Shown here: positions 7,374-15,831 of the stretch, piece after piece
Layout of the letters: every line of letters starts with the position of its first letter
Position numbering within the stretch: position 1 is the first letter of the stretch
Source: Dactylosporangium fulvum
Lineage (GTDB): Bacteria; Actinomycetota; Actinomycetes; Mycobacteriales; Micromonosporaceae
NCBI RefSeq assembly: GCF_025137375.1
Contig: NZ_CP073720.1
Coordinates: forward strand, 5,542,501-5,606,500
Reading direction: 5' to 3'
DNA length: 64,000 bases
The notes under the pieces: model-generated
Database searches by the model: none
What the model was told of the DNA's origin: nothing
What the model saw: only the letters and a program-made list of their open reading frames with translations
Position numbers and translations under genes: made by a program

Positions 7374-9350
7374 TTACTTCGCCTTGCCCTTCACCAGGCC
7401 CCAGGCCGCCGTGTTGAGCGTGTCCTCGGTGCCGGTGAGACCCTCGGCCGGGTAGAACTCGTCGTGCCCGAAGTCGTAGTCGACGTCGTCGGCGGTGCCG
7501 CCGACGTTGTCCGGGCCCACCCCGAAGAGGCCGGGGAACGCGCCACCGGCGTCCATCAGGTTGGGCGTCGAGTTGAGCGGGTCGGTGTGGAAGTTGCCGT
7601 ACAGGTGCCCGGCCTCGTGGGTGATCACGTTGCCGAGCGCCCGGCCGACAAACTTGATCTTGTTGCTGGCCGGGGTGATGTACGTGTTGAGCGACGCCGG
7701 TCCGCTCGGGTCGCTGAGGATGTCGAGCAGCACGATCGCGCTGTCCTCGGCGGCGTAGTTGCCCGGGTCGATGAACTGCGCGATGCCGATCGTGTCGATG
7801 CCCGACTCGTCGATCGTGCCGCCGACGACGATCCGGTGCACGTTCGGCTGGCCGAAGGCGTCGGGGTTGTCGCGGCTGTTGAGGATCTTCAGCCCGAAGC
7901 GCGGGTCGGTGCCGCGGGCCTTCATGTCGGTGATCGTGTTCTCCTTGACCGCGGCGATCACCGCGTCGATCACCTTGCCCTCGTCGGCGGCGGTCAGGCC
8001 CCATCGGCCGAGGAACCCGGCGAGGGGCGACAGCTGCCGCACGCCCGGGCCGCCGAAGATCGCGGTGTTGATCCGGGCACCGTCGAAGTCGAGGAACAGC
8101 GTCTGGACCGTGCCCTGCTCCTGCGCCTCCGGACCGGGCCGGTACGCCTCGAGCGTGATGTCGTAGTTGCCGGCGGTGCCGCCGACCTCCACCGAGTACC
8201 GCCCCGCCGTCGCCGCGACCTGCGAGACGACCGCGTTGCCGCCGCCGGGCAGCGGCGAGCTGGGCGCGTAGATGAAGCTCGCGTCCTGCTCGGAGCCGAA
8301 CACGATCCGGCCCGACGGGTCGCGGACGGTCAGCCGGGTGCCGACGCCGGTCACCGAGCCGCCGAGGACGTCGCCGGCGGCGAGGTCGACCGCGAAGAAG
8401 TCACGGTCGGGGAAGGCGAGCCGGACGCCGAGGTTGTACGGCCCCTCGCTGCCGGAGCCCAGGCCGCTGCCGGAGTCGAACGGGTCGGCCGGGAACACCG
8501 TGCCGACGCCGAACCCGGAGACGATCAGGTAGTAGGTGCCGCTCGTGGTGACGCTGAAGTCGAGCAGGCTGTCGAGGCCCGGGCCGCCGTCGTCGTCGGT
8601 GGCCACCAGCTCGCCGGCCGCGTCGTAGAGGCCGACGACCGGGTCCAGCGAGCCGGTCGGCGTGTCGACGGCGGCGACGAGCTGCTGCCCGGCCGACGCG
8701 GTGATCTTGACGAAGTCGAAGTCGCCCGTGTCGTCGCCGGCGCTGCCGTGCGGGCCGTCGCCGACCGTGCCGGTGGTCGTGATCGCCTTGCGGCCCGCGC
8801 CGACGCCGAAGTCGGCGGCGATCGGGATCGCGCCGTCGTCCTCGGTGGCCGGGCTGACGGACGAGGAGCTGACCGCCTCCGGCGAGAGCTGGCCGAGCAC
8901 GCGGGCCCGGTTGTTGACGGTCTTGCCGGTGCCGAAGCCCTTGATCAGCTCGGCGGTGGCGTGGGTGTCGTTGGAGCCGAAGAAGCCCCGCGGCTCGGCC
9001 TCGTCGTGCAGCAGCGGCGACGGTGCCGCCGCGCGGGTGTTCTGGGCCTTCTTCTGCTGCGCTCGGGTGGCGGACCTGATCCTGGCCTGTTCCGACCAGT
9101 AGTACTTGTCGACCCTGCTGCTGTCCGGCAGCAGCGCGGTGTAGGGATTCGCGGTGCGCGGCGCGGCCGCCTTCGCCGCCGCCGTCTGTTTCGGCACCAC
9201 CTGCACCCCGGCGGCGAGCTGTCGCTTGATGCCCGCCGCGAGATCCTTCGACGGCGTGGCGGGTGCCGCCGACGCCGGTGCCGGTGCCAGCACCGCCGCG
9301 GAGCCGGCGATCAGGCCGGCCACGGCGATACTCGCGAGCCTTTTCCTCAC
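7374..9350 (-). CDS. Secreted zinc protease with PPC domain, metzincin motif
   Basis: 658 residues. A signal peptide ends near ASAAPA (about residue 29). A pre-peptidase C-terminal (PPC) beta-sandwich covers about 205-300 (GDFDFVKITASAG to GTYYLIVSGFG). The catalytic part has HEAGHLYGNFH near residue 578, the full HExxHxxGxxH zinc signature, and LMDAGG 20 residues later as a possible Met-turn. Three His ligands and the Glu base are all present, so it is probably active outside the cell. GTG 9350 has GGGGAGG 4 nt upstream. The PPC domain lies before the protease domain, which is less usual. Substrate unknown. Confidence 0.8.
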   Translation of the reverse strand: MRKRLASIAVAGLIAGSAAVLAPAPASAAPATPSKDLAAGIKRQLAAGVQVVPKQTAAAKAAAPRTANPYTALLPDSSRVDKYYWSEQARIRSATRAQQKKAQNTRAAAPSPLLHDEAEPRGFFGSNDTHATAELIKGFGTGKTVNNRARVLGQLSPEAVSSSSVSPATEDDGAIPIAADFGVGAGRKAITTTGTVGDGPHGSAGDDTGDFDFVKITASAGQQLVAAVDTPTGSLDPVVGLYDAAGELVATDDDGGPGLDSLLDFSVTTSGTYYLIVSGFGVGTVFPADPFDSGSGLGSGSEGPYNLGVRLAFPDRDFFAVDLAAGDVLGGSVTGVGTRLTVRDPSGRIVFGSEQDASFIYAPSSPLPGGGNAVVSQVAATAGRYSVEVGGTAGNYDITLEAYRPGPEAQEQGTVQTLFLDFDGARINTAIFGGPGVRQLSPLAGFLGRWGLTAADEGKVIDAVIAAVKENTITDMKARGTDPRFGLKILNSRDNPDAFGQPNVHRIVVGGTIDESGIDTIGIAQFIDPGNYAAEDSAIVLLDILSDPSGPASLNTYITPASNKIKFVGRALGNVITHEAGHLYGNFHTDPLNSTPNLMDAGGAFPGLFGVGPDNVGGTADDVDYDFGHDEFYPAEGLTGTEDTLNTAAWGLVKGKAK

Positions 9351-9429
9351 TTGGCCTCCCCATTGAGTCAGGCGCTTTCGAGCACGCTATGACCTGCACG
9401 GTCGCTTCGACTACCCTTTCCTTAGCACT

Positions 9430-9490
9430 AACGGTGATCAATATGAGATTTAACAATCGCGGAGACGATCTCCAATGTGTCATCACCGTT
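9430..9490. promoter_or_regulatory. Split inverted repeat in the divergent protease/kinase region
   Basis: AACGGTGAT (9430-9438) and ATCACCGTT (9482-9490) are perfect complements 43 bases apart, in the AT-richest part of the gap between divergent genes. A small GGAGA/TCTCC pair lies between them. It could be a looping operator; no regulator is assigned. Confidence 0.35.
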
Positions 9491-9514
9491 CCCCGGGGAC
9501 CGCTCCTGACGTCG

Positions 9515-9520
9515 TAGGGT
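9515..9520 (+). promoter_or_regulatory. -10 box TAGGGT of a leaderless promoter
   Basis: TAGGGT ends 6 nt before GTG 9527. An in-frame GTG at 9521 abuts the box and would lie upstream of the expected transcription start. Confidence 0.5.
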
Positions 9521-9526
9521 GTGCGG

Positions 9527-10492
9527 GTGCCCGCCGCCATCAGTCCTACTCAGCGCCGGCTCACCGCCGGTGACGTCACAGCCCTGCTCCGGGACCGTTC
9601 CGGCCGCAGCGCAGTCCACTGTGGACCCCTCTCCGGGGGCACCTTCGCCGCCGTGTGGCGGGCCACCCTCGAGGACGGCACCGACGTCGTCGTCAAGATC
9701 GGTCCACCGGCGGACTGCCCGCTGTTGCGGTACGAACAGGGCATGATCCCCGCCGAGGCGCGCTACTACCGGCTCGTGGCCGCGCACGCTCCCGAGGTGC
9801 CGGTGCCGCCCGTCCTGTACGCCGACGACGACCTGGTCGTCGTCGGCCTCCTGCCCGGCCGGCCGCTCGCCGAACAGGCGGACGGCACCGCCGACGGCGT
9901 CCGCGAGCAGCTCGGCCGGGCGCTGCGCACGCTGCACACCGTGACGGGCACCCGGTTCGGCTACGACGGGCCGGGCCGCACCGGCGCGGACGGCTGGCGC
10001 GAGGCGTTCACCGGCATGACCGCCGACCTGCTCGCCGACGCCCGCGACTGGGGTGTCACCCTGCCCGCCGGCGACGCGGAGCTGCTCGGCGCGATCGACC
10101 GGCACGGCGACGCGCTCGACGAGGTGCGGACCCCGTCACTGATCCACTTCGACCTGTGGGACGGCAACGTGCTGTGCCGGGACGGCGCGTTCACCGGGCT
10201 CGTCGACGGCGAGCGGTACTTCTGGGGCGACCCCCTCTACGACTTCGTCTGCACCGCCATCGGGCAGCGCATGGAGGAGACGCCGGGACATCCGGTGCTG
10301 CGCGGCTATTACGGCGCCAACCCGCCCGCGTTCACCGGCGCGCAACAGCGCAGGCTCATGCTGTACCGCATCCAGTTCTACCTCTTGCTCCTGGCGGAGA
10401 TGCCGAGCCGGGCCATGACCGGCGAGGTCGAGCGGGAGCGCCGCGAATGGGTGACCCCGCTCCTGCTCGCGGACCTGCGTGAGCTCGGCTGA
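9527..10492 (+). CDS. APH/fructosamine-kinase-fold phosphotransferase
   Basis: 321 residues. Nucleotide-binding VVVKIG with Lys and a conserved Glu helix (PAEARYY) lie in the N-lobe. The catalytic loop HFDLWDGNVL (HxDxxxxN) lies near residue 207, and the metal-binding position reads LVDGE near 226. This is the aminoglycoside phosphotransferase fold, used by kinases of many small molecules; the substrate cannot be named. Start set by the -10 box. The next gene starts 38 bases past its stop on the same strand, so the two may be co-transcribed. Confidence 0.8.
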   Translation: MPAAISPTQRRLTAGDVTALLRDRSGRSAVHCGPLSGGTFAAVWRATLEDGTDVVVKIGPPADCPLLRYEQGMIPAEARYYRLVAAHAPEVPVPPVLYADDDLVVVGLLPGRPLAEQADGTADGVREQLGRALRTLHTVTGTRFGYDGPGRTGADGWREAFTGMTADLLADARDWGVTLPAGDAELLGAIDRHGDALDEVRTPSLIHFDLWDGNVLCRDGAFTGLVDGERYFWGDPLYDFVCTAIGQRMEETPGHPVLRGYYGANPPAFTGAQQRRLMLYRIQFYLLLLAEMPSRAMTGEVERERREWVTPLLLADLRELG

Positions 10493-10530
10493 CCGTGGTG
10501 AGGAAAACAACACACATCCGAAGGACGTCG

Positions 10531-12312
10531 ATGAGCAGACTGGGCAGGCTGCACCGGTTCGCGTTCGGATACGCCGTGCTCATGGCGGCGTTCGGCACGG
10601 TGCTGTTCGCGGCTCCGCAGTTCGACTCCGTGGCCTGGGCCGGCATCGGCCTGAGCTCGGCAGCGGCCGTCGTCGCGGGCATCAGCACGGTCCGCCCCGA
10701 GCGGCCGGCCGCCTGGCGGGCCCTGGCCGCCGCGCTCGTGGCGATGATGGCCGGCGACTTCGTCTACGGCCTCGTCACGCAGGCCGCGCCCGAGCCACCG
10801 GCGCTGGCCACCCTCTGCTACCTGCTGATGTTCCCGGTCGTGGCGACCGCGCTGATCGGCCTGACCCGCGCCGGCGCCACCCTCGACGACCGCTCCCGCC
10901 TCGTCGACCTGCTCGCGCTCGGCTGCGCGGCCCTGCTCGCCGCCTGGGTGTTCATCGGCGGCCCGCGGCTGGCCGTGGGCGGCATGAGCGCCGTCGACTG
11001 GTCGCTGCAGGCCGCGTACGCGCTCGGCGACGTCGTCCTCCTGATCGTCACGGTCCGGCTCGTCACCGCAGGCCGGCGCAACCCGTCCGCGATCCTGCTC
11101 GCCGTCGGAGCGCTCGGCCTGCTCGTCGGCAACGTCGCCTACGGCGTGGCGCAGGCGCACGGCGGCCTCCAGCCGGGCGGCCCGGCCGACGTGGCGTACG
11201 TGGTGCTCTACACGGCCTGGGGCGCGGCCGCCCTCCACCCGTCGATGGCGCAGCTCACCGCGCCGGCGAAAGGTCCGCTGCGGCGCGGTCGCGAGCCGGT
11301 CCACGGCCTCGGCCTGGTGGTCCTGCTGGTCTCGGTGGCGTTCGCACCGCTGGTGCTGCTGGCCCAGGCCCTCACCGGCGGGGTGCACGACGGCCCGGTG
11401 ATCGCCGTCGCGTTCGGCATCACGCTCGCGCTGCTCGTCGTCCGGCTCAGCGACGCCGTCGGCAAGCACGCCAGCGCCCTGCGCCGCGAACGGGCGCTGC
11501 GCGAGGCCGGCACCGTCCTCGTCGGCGCGACCGACGCCGGCGCGGTGGCCGAAGCCGTCCGCTCCGCCGTGCGCACCCTCCTGCCCGGCGCCGCCACCCA
11601 CGACATCGTCGTCGACTTCAGCCTCACCGACCTGCTGCCGCTCGACGAGCTGTCCGCGGCCCGGATCGTGCCGGTCGGCGACATCCCGCCGCTGTGGAGC
11701 AAGCGGCTCGCCGCGTTCGACCACGTGATGGTGTGCCCCCTCGACGCCGGGGTGCTCTACATCGGCGGCGACCGCCGCGACCTGCTCACCGCGCTCGACG
11801 CGGTCGCCGTGCTCGCCGGGCAGGCCGCGCTGGCGCTGGCCCGCATCAGCCTGACCGAGGTCGCGAGCCGGCGCGACAGCGACGCGTACCTGCGCGCGGT
11901 CACCTCGCACTCCAACGACGTCGTGCTGGTGCTCGACGACGACCAGCGCATCAGGTACACCAGCCCGTCCGTCACCGACGTCCTGGGCATCTGGCCGACG
12001 CCGTTCGCCACGCTGCGTGAGATCGTCCGGCCCGACGACCGCGAGCAGGTCATGCGCACCCTCGCGCGGGCCCGCGCCGAGGACCACGACGGCACCCGCG
12101 ACCGGTGGAGCCTGCGCCGCCCCGACGGCACGCGCGTGCTCGTCGAGGTCGTCTTCCGCGACCTGCGCGACGACCGCCTGGTCCGCGGCATGGTGGTGAC
12201 CCTGCGCGACGTGACCGAGCAGCGGCGGGCCGAGCACGAGCTGCTGCGCCGGACGCTCGGCGACTCGCCCGGGGCGCAGAACCGGGACAGCTCCGCGCGC
12301 AAGTTCAGCTGA
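10531..12312 (+). CDS. Membrane PAS-domain sensor without visible output domain
   Basis: 593 residues. The first half is about ten hydrophobic segments (to about residue 310). A soluble stretch follows, then a PAS domain at about 450-575 (DVVLVLDDDQRIRYTSPSV, FREIVRPDD-like, DGTRVLVEVVFRDL, VVTLRDVTEQ). In related actinobacterial proteins this order continues into GGDEF and EAL domains that make or degrade c-di-GMP, but here the protein ends about 30 residues after the PAS. ATG 10531 has GAAGGA 5 nt upstream. It may signal by partner binding, or may be a truncated form. No second-messenger motif is visible. Confidence 0.7.
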   Translation: MSRLGRLHRFAFGYAVLMAAFGTVLFAAPQFDSVAWAGIGLSSAAAVVAGISTVRPERPAAWRALAAALVAMMAGDFVYGLVTQAAPEPPALATLCYLLMFPVVATALIGLTRAGATLDDRSRLVDLLALGCAALLAAWVFIGGPRLAVGGMSAVDWSLQAAYALGDVVLLIVTVRLVTAGRRNPSAILLAVGALGLLVGNVAYGVAQAHGGLQPGGPADVAYVVLYTAWGAAALHPSMAQLTAPAKGPLRRGREPVHGLGLVVLLVSVAFAPLVLLAQALTGGVHDGPVIAVAFGITLALLVVRLSDAVGKHASALRRERALREAGTVLVGATDAGAVAEAVRSAVRTLLPGAATHDIVVDFSLTDLLPLDELSAARIVPVGDIPPLWSKRLAAFDHVMVCPLDAGVLYIGGDRRDLLTALDAVAVLAGQAALALARISLTEVASRRDSDAYLRAVTSHSNDVVLVLDDDQRIRYTSPSVTDVLGIWPTPFATLREIVRPDDREQVMRTLARARAEDHDGTRDRWSLRRPDGTRVLVEVVFRDLRDDRLVRGMVVTLRDVTEQRRAEHELLRRTLGDSPGAQNRDSSARKFS

Positions 12313-12368
12313 GCGGTCTCTCAGCATCCTCGTGGTCGCCGGGTGGCACTGCGTGCCATGCTTCGTGG

Positions 12369-13550
12369 ATGGCGACGACTGAAGCGGCTGTCCCCGCACC
12401 GCGGCGCAGATCCCTGATCCGCCCGCTGACCTTCGGGCTCACCCTCACCGCGGTGCTGGCGCTGCTGTTCGGCGTGCCGTGGTGGTCGCTGGTGATGTCC
12501 GGCAACCAGTGGCCCACCCCGGTGGCGGCGATCGGCACCGTCCTCTTCGCCGCCGCGGCGGTCTCGTTCCCGGTGCTCATGGTGCTCGGCCACGGCCGCC
12601 GCGTCGACTGGGCGGCCCGCGTCGCCGACACGCTCCTCGGCGCGGTGTGGATCCTGTTCGTCTGGGCGCTCGCCGGCGACCTGCTCCGCCTCGCGATGCT
12701 GGCCGGTGGAGTCGACGACCCGCTGCGCTCCCGGATCACCGCGGCGTTCACCGCGGTCGTCGCCGCCGGCATCGGCGTCTGGGGCTACGTCGAAGCCATG
12801 CGGATCCCGCGTGTCCGCCGGGTCACGGTCACCGTCCCGCGGCTCGGCGCCGGCCTCGACGGCCTGCGGGTGGTCCTGCTCACCGACACCCACTACGGCC
12901 CGATCAACCGCGCCCGCTGGTCCCGCGGCGTGACCGAGGTGGTGAACTCCCTCGACGCCGACATCGTGGCGCACACCGGCGACATCGCGGACGGTACCGT
13001 GGCGCAGCGCACCGAGCAGGCCGCCCCGCTCGGCGACGTCCGCGCCCGCATGGCGCGGGTCTACGTGACCGGCAATCACGAATACTTCGGCGAGGCCCAG
13101 GGCTGGCTCGACCACATGCGCGGCCTGGGCTGGGAGCCGCTGCACAACCGCCACCTGATCGTCTCGCGCGGCGGGTCGGAGCTCGTCGTGGCGGGCGTCG
13201 ACGACCGCACGGCGGCCGGGGCAGGCTTGGAGGGCCACCGCGCGGACCACGCGACGGCCCTGGCCGGCGCCGATCCCGCCCTCCCGGTGCTGCTGCTGGC
13301 CCACCAGCCGAAGCAGATCGACGCCGCCGTGGCGCACGGCATCGACCTGCAGCTGTCCGGCCACACGCACGGCGGCCAGATCTGGCCCTTCCACTACCTG
13401 GTCCGCCTCGACCAGCCGGTGGTGCAAGGCTTGACCCGCCACGGCTCCCGCACCCAACTGTTCACCAGCCGAGGCACCGGCTTCTGGGGCCCCCCGTTCC
13501 GCGTCTTCGCCCCGAGCGAGATCACCGAACTGACACTGCGCAGCTCCTGA
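12369..13550 (+). CDS. Membrane-anchored calcineurin-like metallophosphoesterase
   Basis: 393 residues. Four hydrophobic segments occupy residues 15 to about 140. The phosphoesterase domain follows with all metal ligands: DTHYG, GDIAD, GNHEYF, LLAHQP and SGHTHGGQ. This set matches the YkuE-like group, dinuclear metal enzymes with the active site facing away from the membrane anchor. The substrate is unknown. A CATGCT hexamer ends 6 nt before the ATG, the same spacing as the TANNNT boxes used elsewhere here. The 3' side is a 14-bp tandem array. Confidence 0.8.
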   Translation: MATTEAAVPAPRRRSLIRPLTFGLTLTAVLALLFGVPWWSLVMSGNQWPTPVAAIGTVLFAAAAVSFPVLMVLGHGRRVDWAARVADTLLGAVWILFVWALAGDLLRLAMLAGGVDDPLRSRITAAFTAVVAAGIGVWGYVEAMRIPRVRRVTVTVPRLGAGLDGLRVVLLTDTHYGPINRARWSRGVTEVVNSLDADIVAHTGDIADGTVAQRTEQAAPLGDVRARMARVYVTGNHEYFGEAQGWLDHMRGLGWEPLHNRHLIVSRGGSELVVAGVDDRTAAGAGLEGHRADHATALAGADPALPVLLLAHQPKQIDAAVAHGIDLQLSGHTHGGQIWPFHYLVRLDQPVVQGLTRHGSRTQLFTSRGTGFWGPPFRVFAPSEITELTLRSS

Positions 13551-13576
13551 CACCTGCAGCCGGAGGCTCGACCCGG

Positions 13577-13709
13577 GCCGGGCGGACCAGGCCGGGCGGA
13601 CCAGGCCGGGCGGACCAGGCCGGGCGGACCAGGCCGGGCGGACCAGGCCGGGCGGACCAGGCCGGGCGGACCAGGCCGGGCGGACCAGGCCGGGCGGACC
13701 AGGCCGGGG
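13577..13709. repeat. 14-bp tandem repeat, nine copies
   Basis: The unit GACCAGGCCGGGCG is repeated at 13585, 13599, 13613 and so on to 13697 without a mismatch in the core. It starts about 27 bases after the phosphoesterase stop codon. Perfect copies suggest recent expansion. No gene uses it; open frames across it on both strands are a by-product of composition. Confidence 0.9.
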
Positions 13710-14351
13710 AACGCGGTCGCGGGATGCGCCAGCGCAGCCGACCGGCAGGGCATGCCCGACCCGGCGCGCGGGCACGCCGGCCCCGGTGGCGCGAGGCAGT
13801 CTGAGGCCACGTCCGCGACCCGGACCCGCCGCCAGCCTGGACGGCCCCATCAGAGCGGGCAACCTCCACCAGCGCCGATGAAGCCGGTGTGGGCGGCGCT
13901 GCGGCTACCACCGCACTGCGCGCACCAGCTCGATCCAGGGTGACATTTCGGACATCTCGGTGCATCCACAGCTCTCGATGCGTGCCCGTTTCCATGATCC
14001 CGAAGACTTGTGGTCACTCACGCAGCACAAAGTCTACGGGATCATGAAAAATGGACCCCGCTGGATCTTATCAGTGTCTATCATTTCCCGACATCTGATA
14101 CAGCACGAGCACCACGGCCGCATCCCGTTGGGCCGGCCGCCGTGGATCACGTGAACAGGCCTCGTTCGGCGTGGAGGCGAGTGCCGAGGAACAAGCACCA
14201 CCGACACCCACCGTTCCAAGGTCGATGCGCGGCCGCTCCCGGCCTCCGCCGACGCGACCCACACCGCACTTCCCGAGCCGGCACCGGCGCCACCCGACAC
14301 GGCGGAGCATCGAATGCACTCCAGGCCGCTCGGCACGGGCGTTGACGTCGC
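13710..14351. other. Gene-free stretch with a hairpin element
   Basis: I see no convincing coding frame here. GC content drops near 13960-14110, where the inverted repeat at 13993-14046 lies. The rest holds only compositionally open frames without recognisable motifs. Confidence 0.5.
13993..14046. repeat. Hairpin element, CATGATCC class, copy 1
   Basis: Arms 13993-14012 and 14026-14046 begin CATGATCCCG and end CGGGATCATG; they pair over about 19 positions with one mismatch and one extra base, around a 13-nt loop. Four more A follow on the plus strand. A second copy at 59709-59761 has the same arm ends, but the ninth pair is G-C instead of C-G. Confidence 0.8.
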
Positions 14352-14369
14352 TGGTACCTCATAGTACCA
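14352..14369. promoter_or_regulatory. Operator-like inverted repeat before the P450 gene
   Basis: TGGTAC-N6-GTACCA sits 7 bases before the P450 start. TTGACG lies 10 bases upstream at 14342. A regulator bound here would cover the promoter or ribosome-binding region; no regulator gene is adjacent. Confidence 0.45.
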
Positions 14370-14376
14370 AGGAAGC

Positions 14377-15642
14377 ATGACGGGGATGGCGCTGCGGTGG
14401 GCGACCAGGCACGGACTCATGCGAGCAGGCATCGCCAGAGCGGCCCGCAGCGGCGACCAGCTGGCCGGCTTCTTCGTCGACCCCGCCGTCCGCGCCGATC
14501 CCTACCCGTTCTACGACTCCGTTCGCAAAGCCGGGCGACTGGTGCGCGGGCAACTGATGTGGGCCACCGCCCACCACGACGCCGTCTCCGCGGTCCTGCG
14601 CAGCGACGCGTTCGGCGTGGGGGCCGCCGAGCAGGGGCTGTCCGGGCCGCTCGGACCGGTGTGGCGGCTCGCCTGGCGCAACTCACCGATCGGGCCGGTC
14701 GACCCGCCGTCGATGCTCGTCGTCAACCCGCCCGACCATACCCGCTACCGCCGCCTCGTCGCGAAGGTCTTCACCGCGCGGGCCATCGAAGGACTCCGGC
14801 CGAAGATCGAGGAGACCTGCGACGAGCTGCTCGCGGACAGGCCCGCCGACCTGGTCGCCGGCTACGCGTCGCTCCTGCCGGTGACGATCATCGCGGAGAT
14901 CCTCGGCGTGCCGACGCGGATGCGCCGCCAGTTCCTCGCCTGGGGCGCCGCCGCCGCGCCGACGCTGGACATCGGGCTGACCTTCCGGCAGTACCGGCAG
15001 ACGGAGATCAACATCAGGCACGTCAACGCCTGGCTGCGCGGCCACTTCGAGCGACTGCGCCGGCAGCCCGGCGACGACCTGCTCAGCCGGCTGGTCCACC
15101 TCGAGGGCGAGCAACTGACCGACGACGAGCTGCTGGCGACCGCGGGGCTGTTGCTGGCCGCGGGGTTCGAGACCACCGTCAACCTGCTCGGCACCGGGGC
15201 GGCACTGCTGATGCGCCATCCCGGGCAGCGTGAGGTCCTGGAGGCCGAACCGCACCGGTGGCCCAACGCCGTCGAGGAGATGCTGCGGTACGACGCACCG
15301 GTGCAGAGCACGGCCCGGGTCTGCCGCCGCCCGGTCGAGATCGCCGGGGTCCACTTCCGGCCCGGGCACGTCGTCGTGCCGATGATCGGCGGCGCCAACC
15401 GCGACCCGGCCGCCTTCGACGACCCGGACCGGTTCGACGTCACCCGCGGCAACGCCCGCGACCACCTGTCGTTCTCCGCAGGTGTGCACTACTGCCTCGG
15501 CGCGGCACTGGCCCGGCTGGAGGGCGAGATCGGCCTGCGGATGCTGTTCGAGCGCTACCCCGGCCTGACCGTCGACGGGACGCCGCACCGGCGCACCACG
15601 CGGGTCCTGCGCGGGTTCGAGTCGCTGCCGGTGACGGTCTGA
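14377..15642 (+). CDS. Cytochrome P450
   Basis: 421 residues, full length for a bacterial class I P450. The I-helix oxygen-activation motif AGFETT lies near residue 261, the K-helix EEMLR (ExxR) near 298, and the heme loop FSAGVHYCLG with the Cys ligand near 372. It needs a ferredoxin and reductase, neither of which is encoded nearby, so it is an orphan P450. ATG 14377 has AAGGA just upstream. An inverted repeat TGGTAC-N6-GTACCA ends 7 bases before the start. Substrate unknown; no biosynthetic cluster is visible on either side. Confidence 0.9.
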   Translation: MTGMALRWATRHGLMRAGIARAARSGDQLAGFFVDPAVRADPYPFYDSVRKAGRLVRGQLMWATAHHDAVSAVLRSDAFGVGAAEQGLSGPLGPVWRLAWRNSPIGPVDPPSMLVVNPPDHTRYRRLVAKVFTARAIEGLRPKIEETCDELLADRPADLVAGYASLLPVTIIAEILGVPTRMRRQFLAWGAAAAPTLDIGLTFRQYRQTEINIRHVNAWLRGHFERLRRQPGDDLLSRLVHLEGEQLTDDELLATAGLLLAAGFETTVNLLGTGAALLMRHPGQREVLEAEPHRWPNAVEEMLRYDAPVQSTARVCRRPVEIAGVHFRPGHVVVPMIGGANRDPAAFDDPDRFDVTRGNARDHLSFSAGVHYCLGAALARLEGEIGLRMLFERYPGLTVDGTPHRRTTRVLRGFESLPVTV

Positions 15643-15831
15643 CCTCGGGCGTGTTTCCGGATGAACCATCCGGCCGCACGACGGTGCATTCTCGCTCGCA
15701 TCCGGCGCTGTCCGTTTTACCGCCCTTCCGATATTTCCGTAGCTTCGGTCGGGCGGCGAAACAATGCCGACCCAAGGTCGTCACCGCGCATTCCCGGAAT
15801 CGCTATTGCGGCCTTACACGGGCGCCCCAGG

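Noticed and set aside
13577..13709. CRISPR-like look of the 14-bp array
   Set aside because: There are no variable spacers; the unit is contiguous and too short. No cas genes are in the window.
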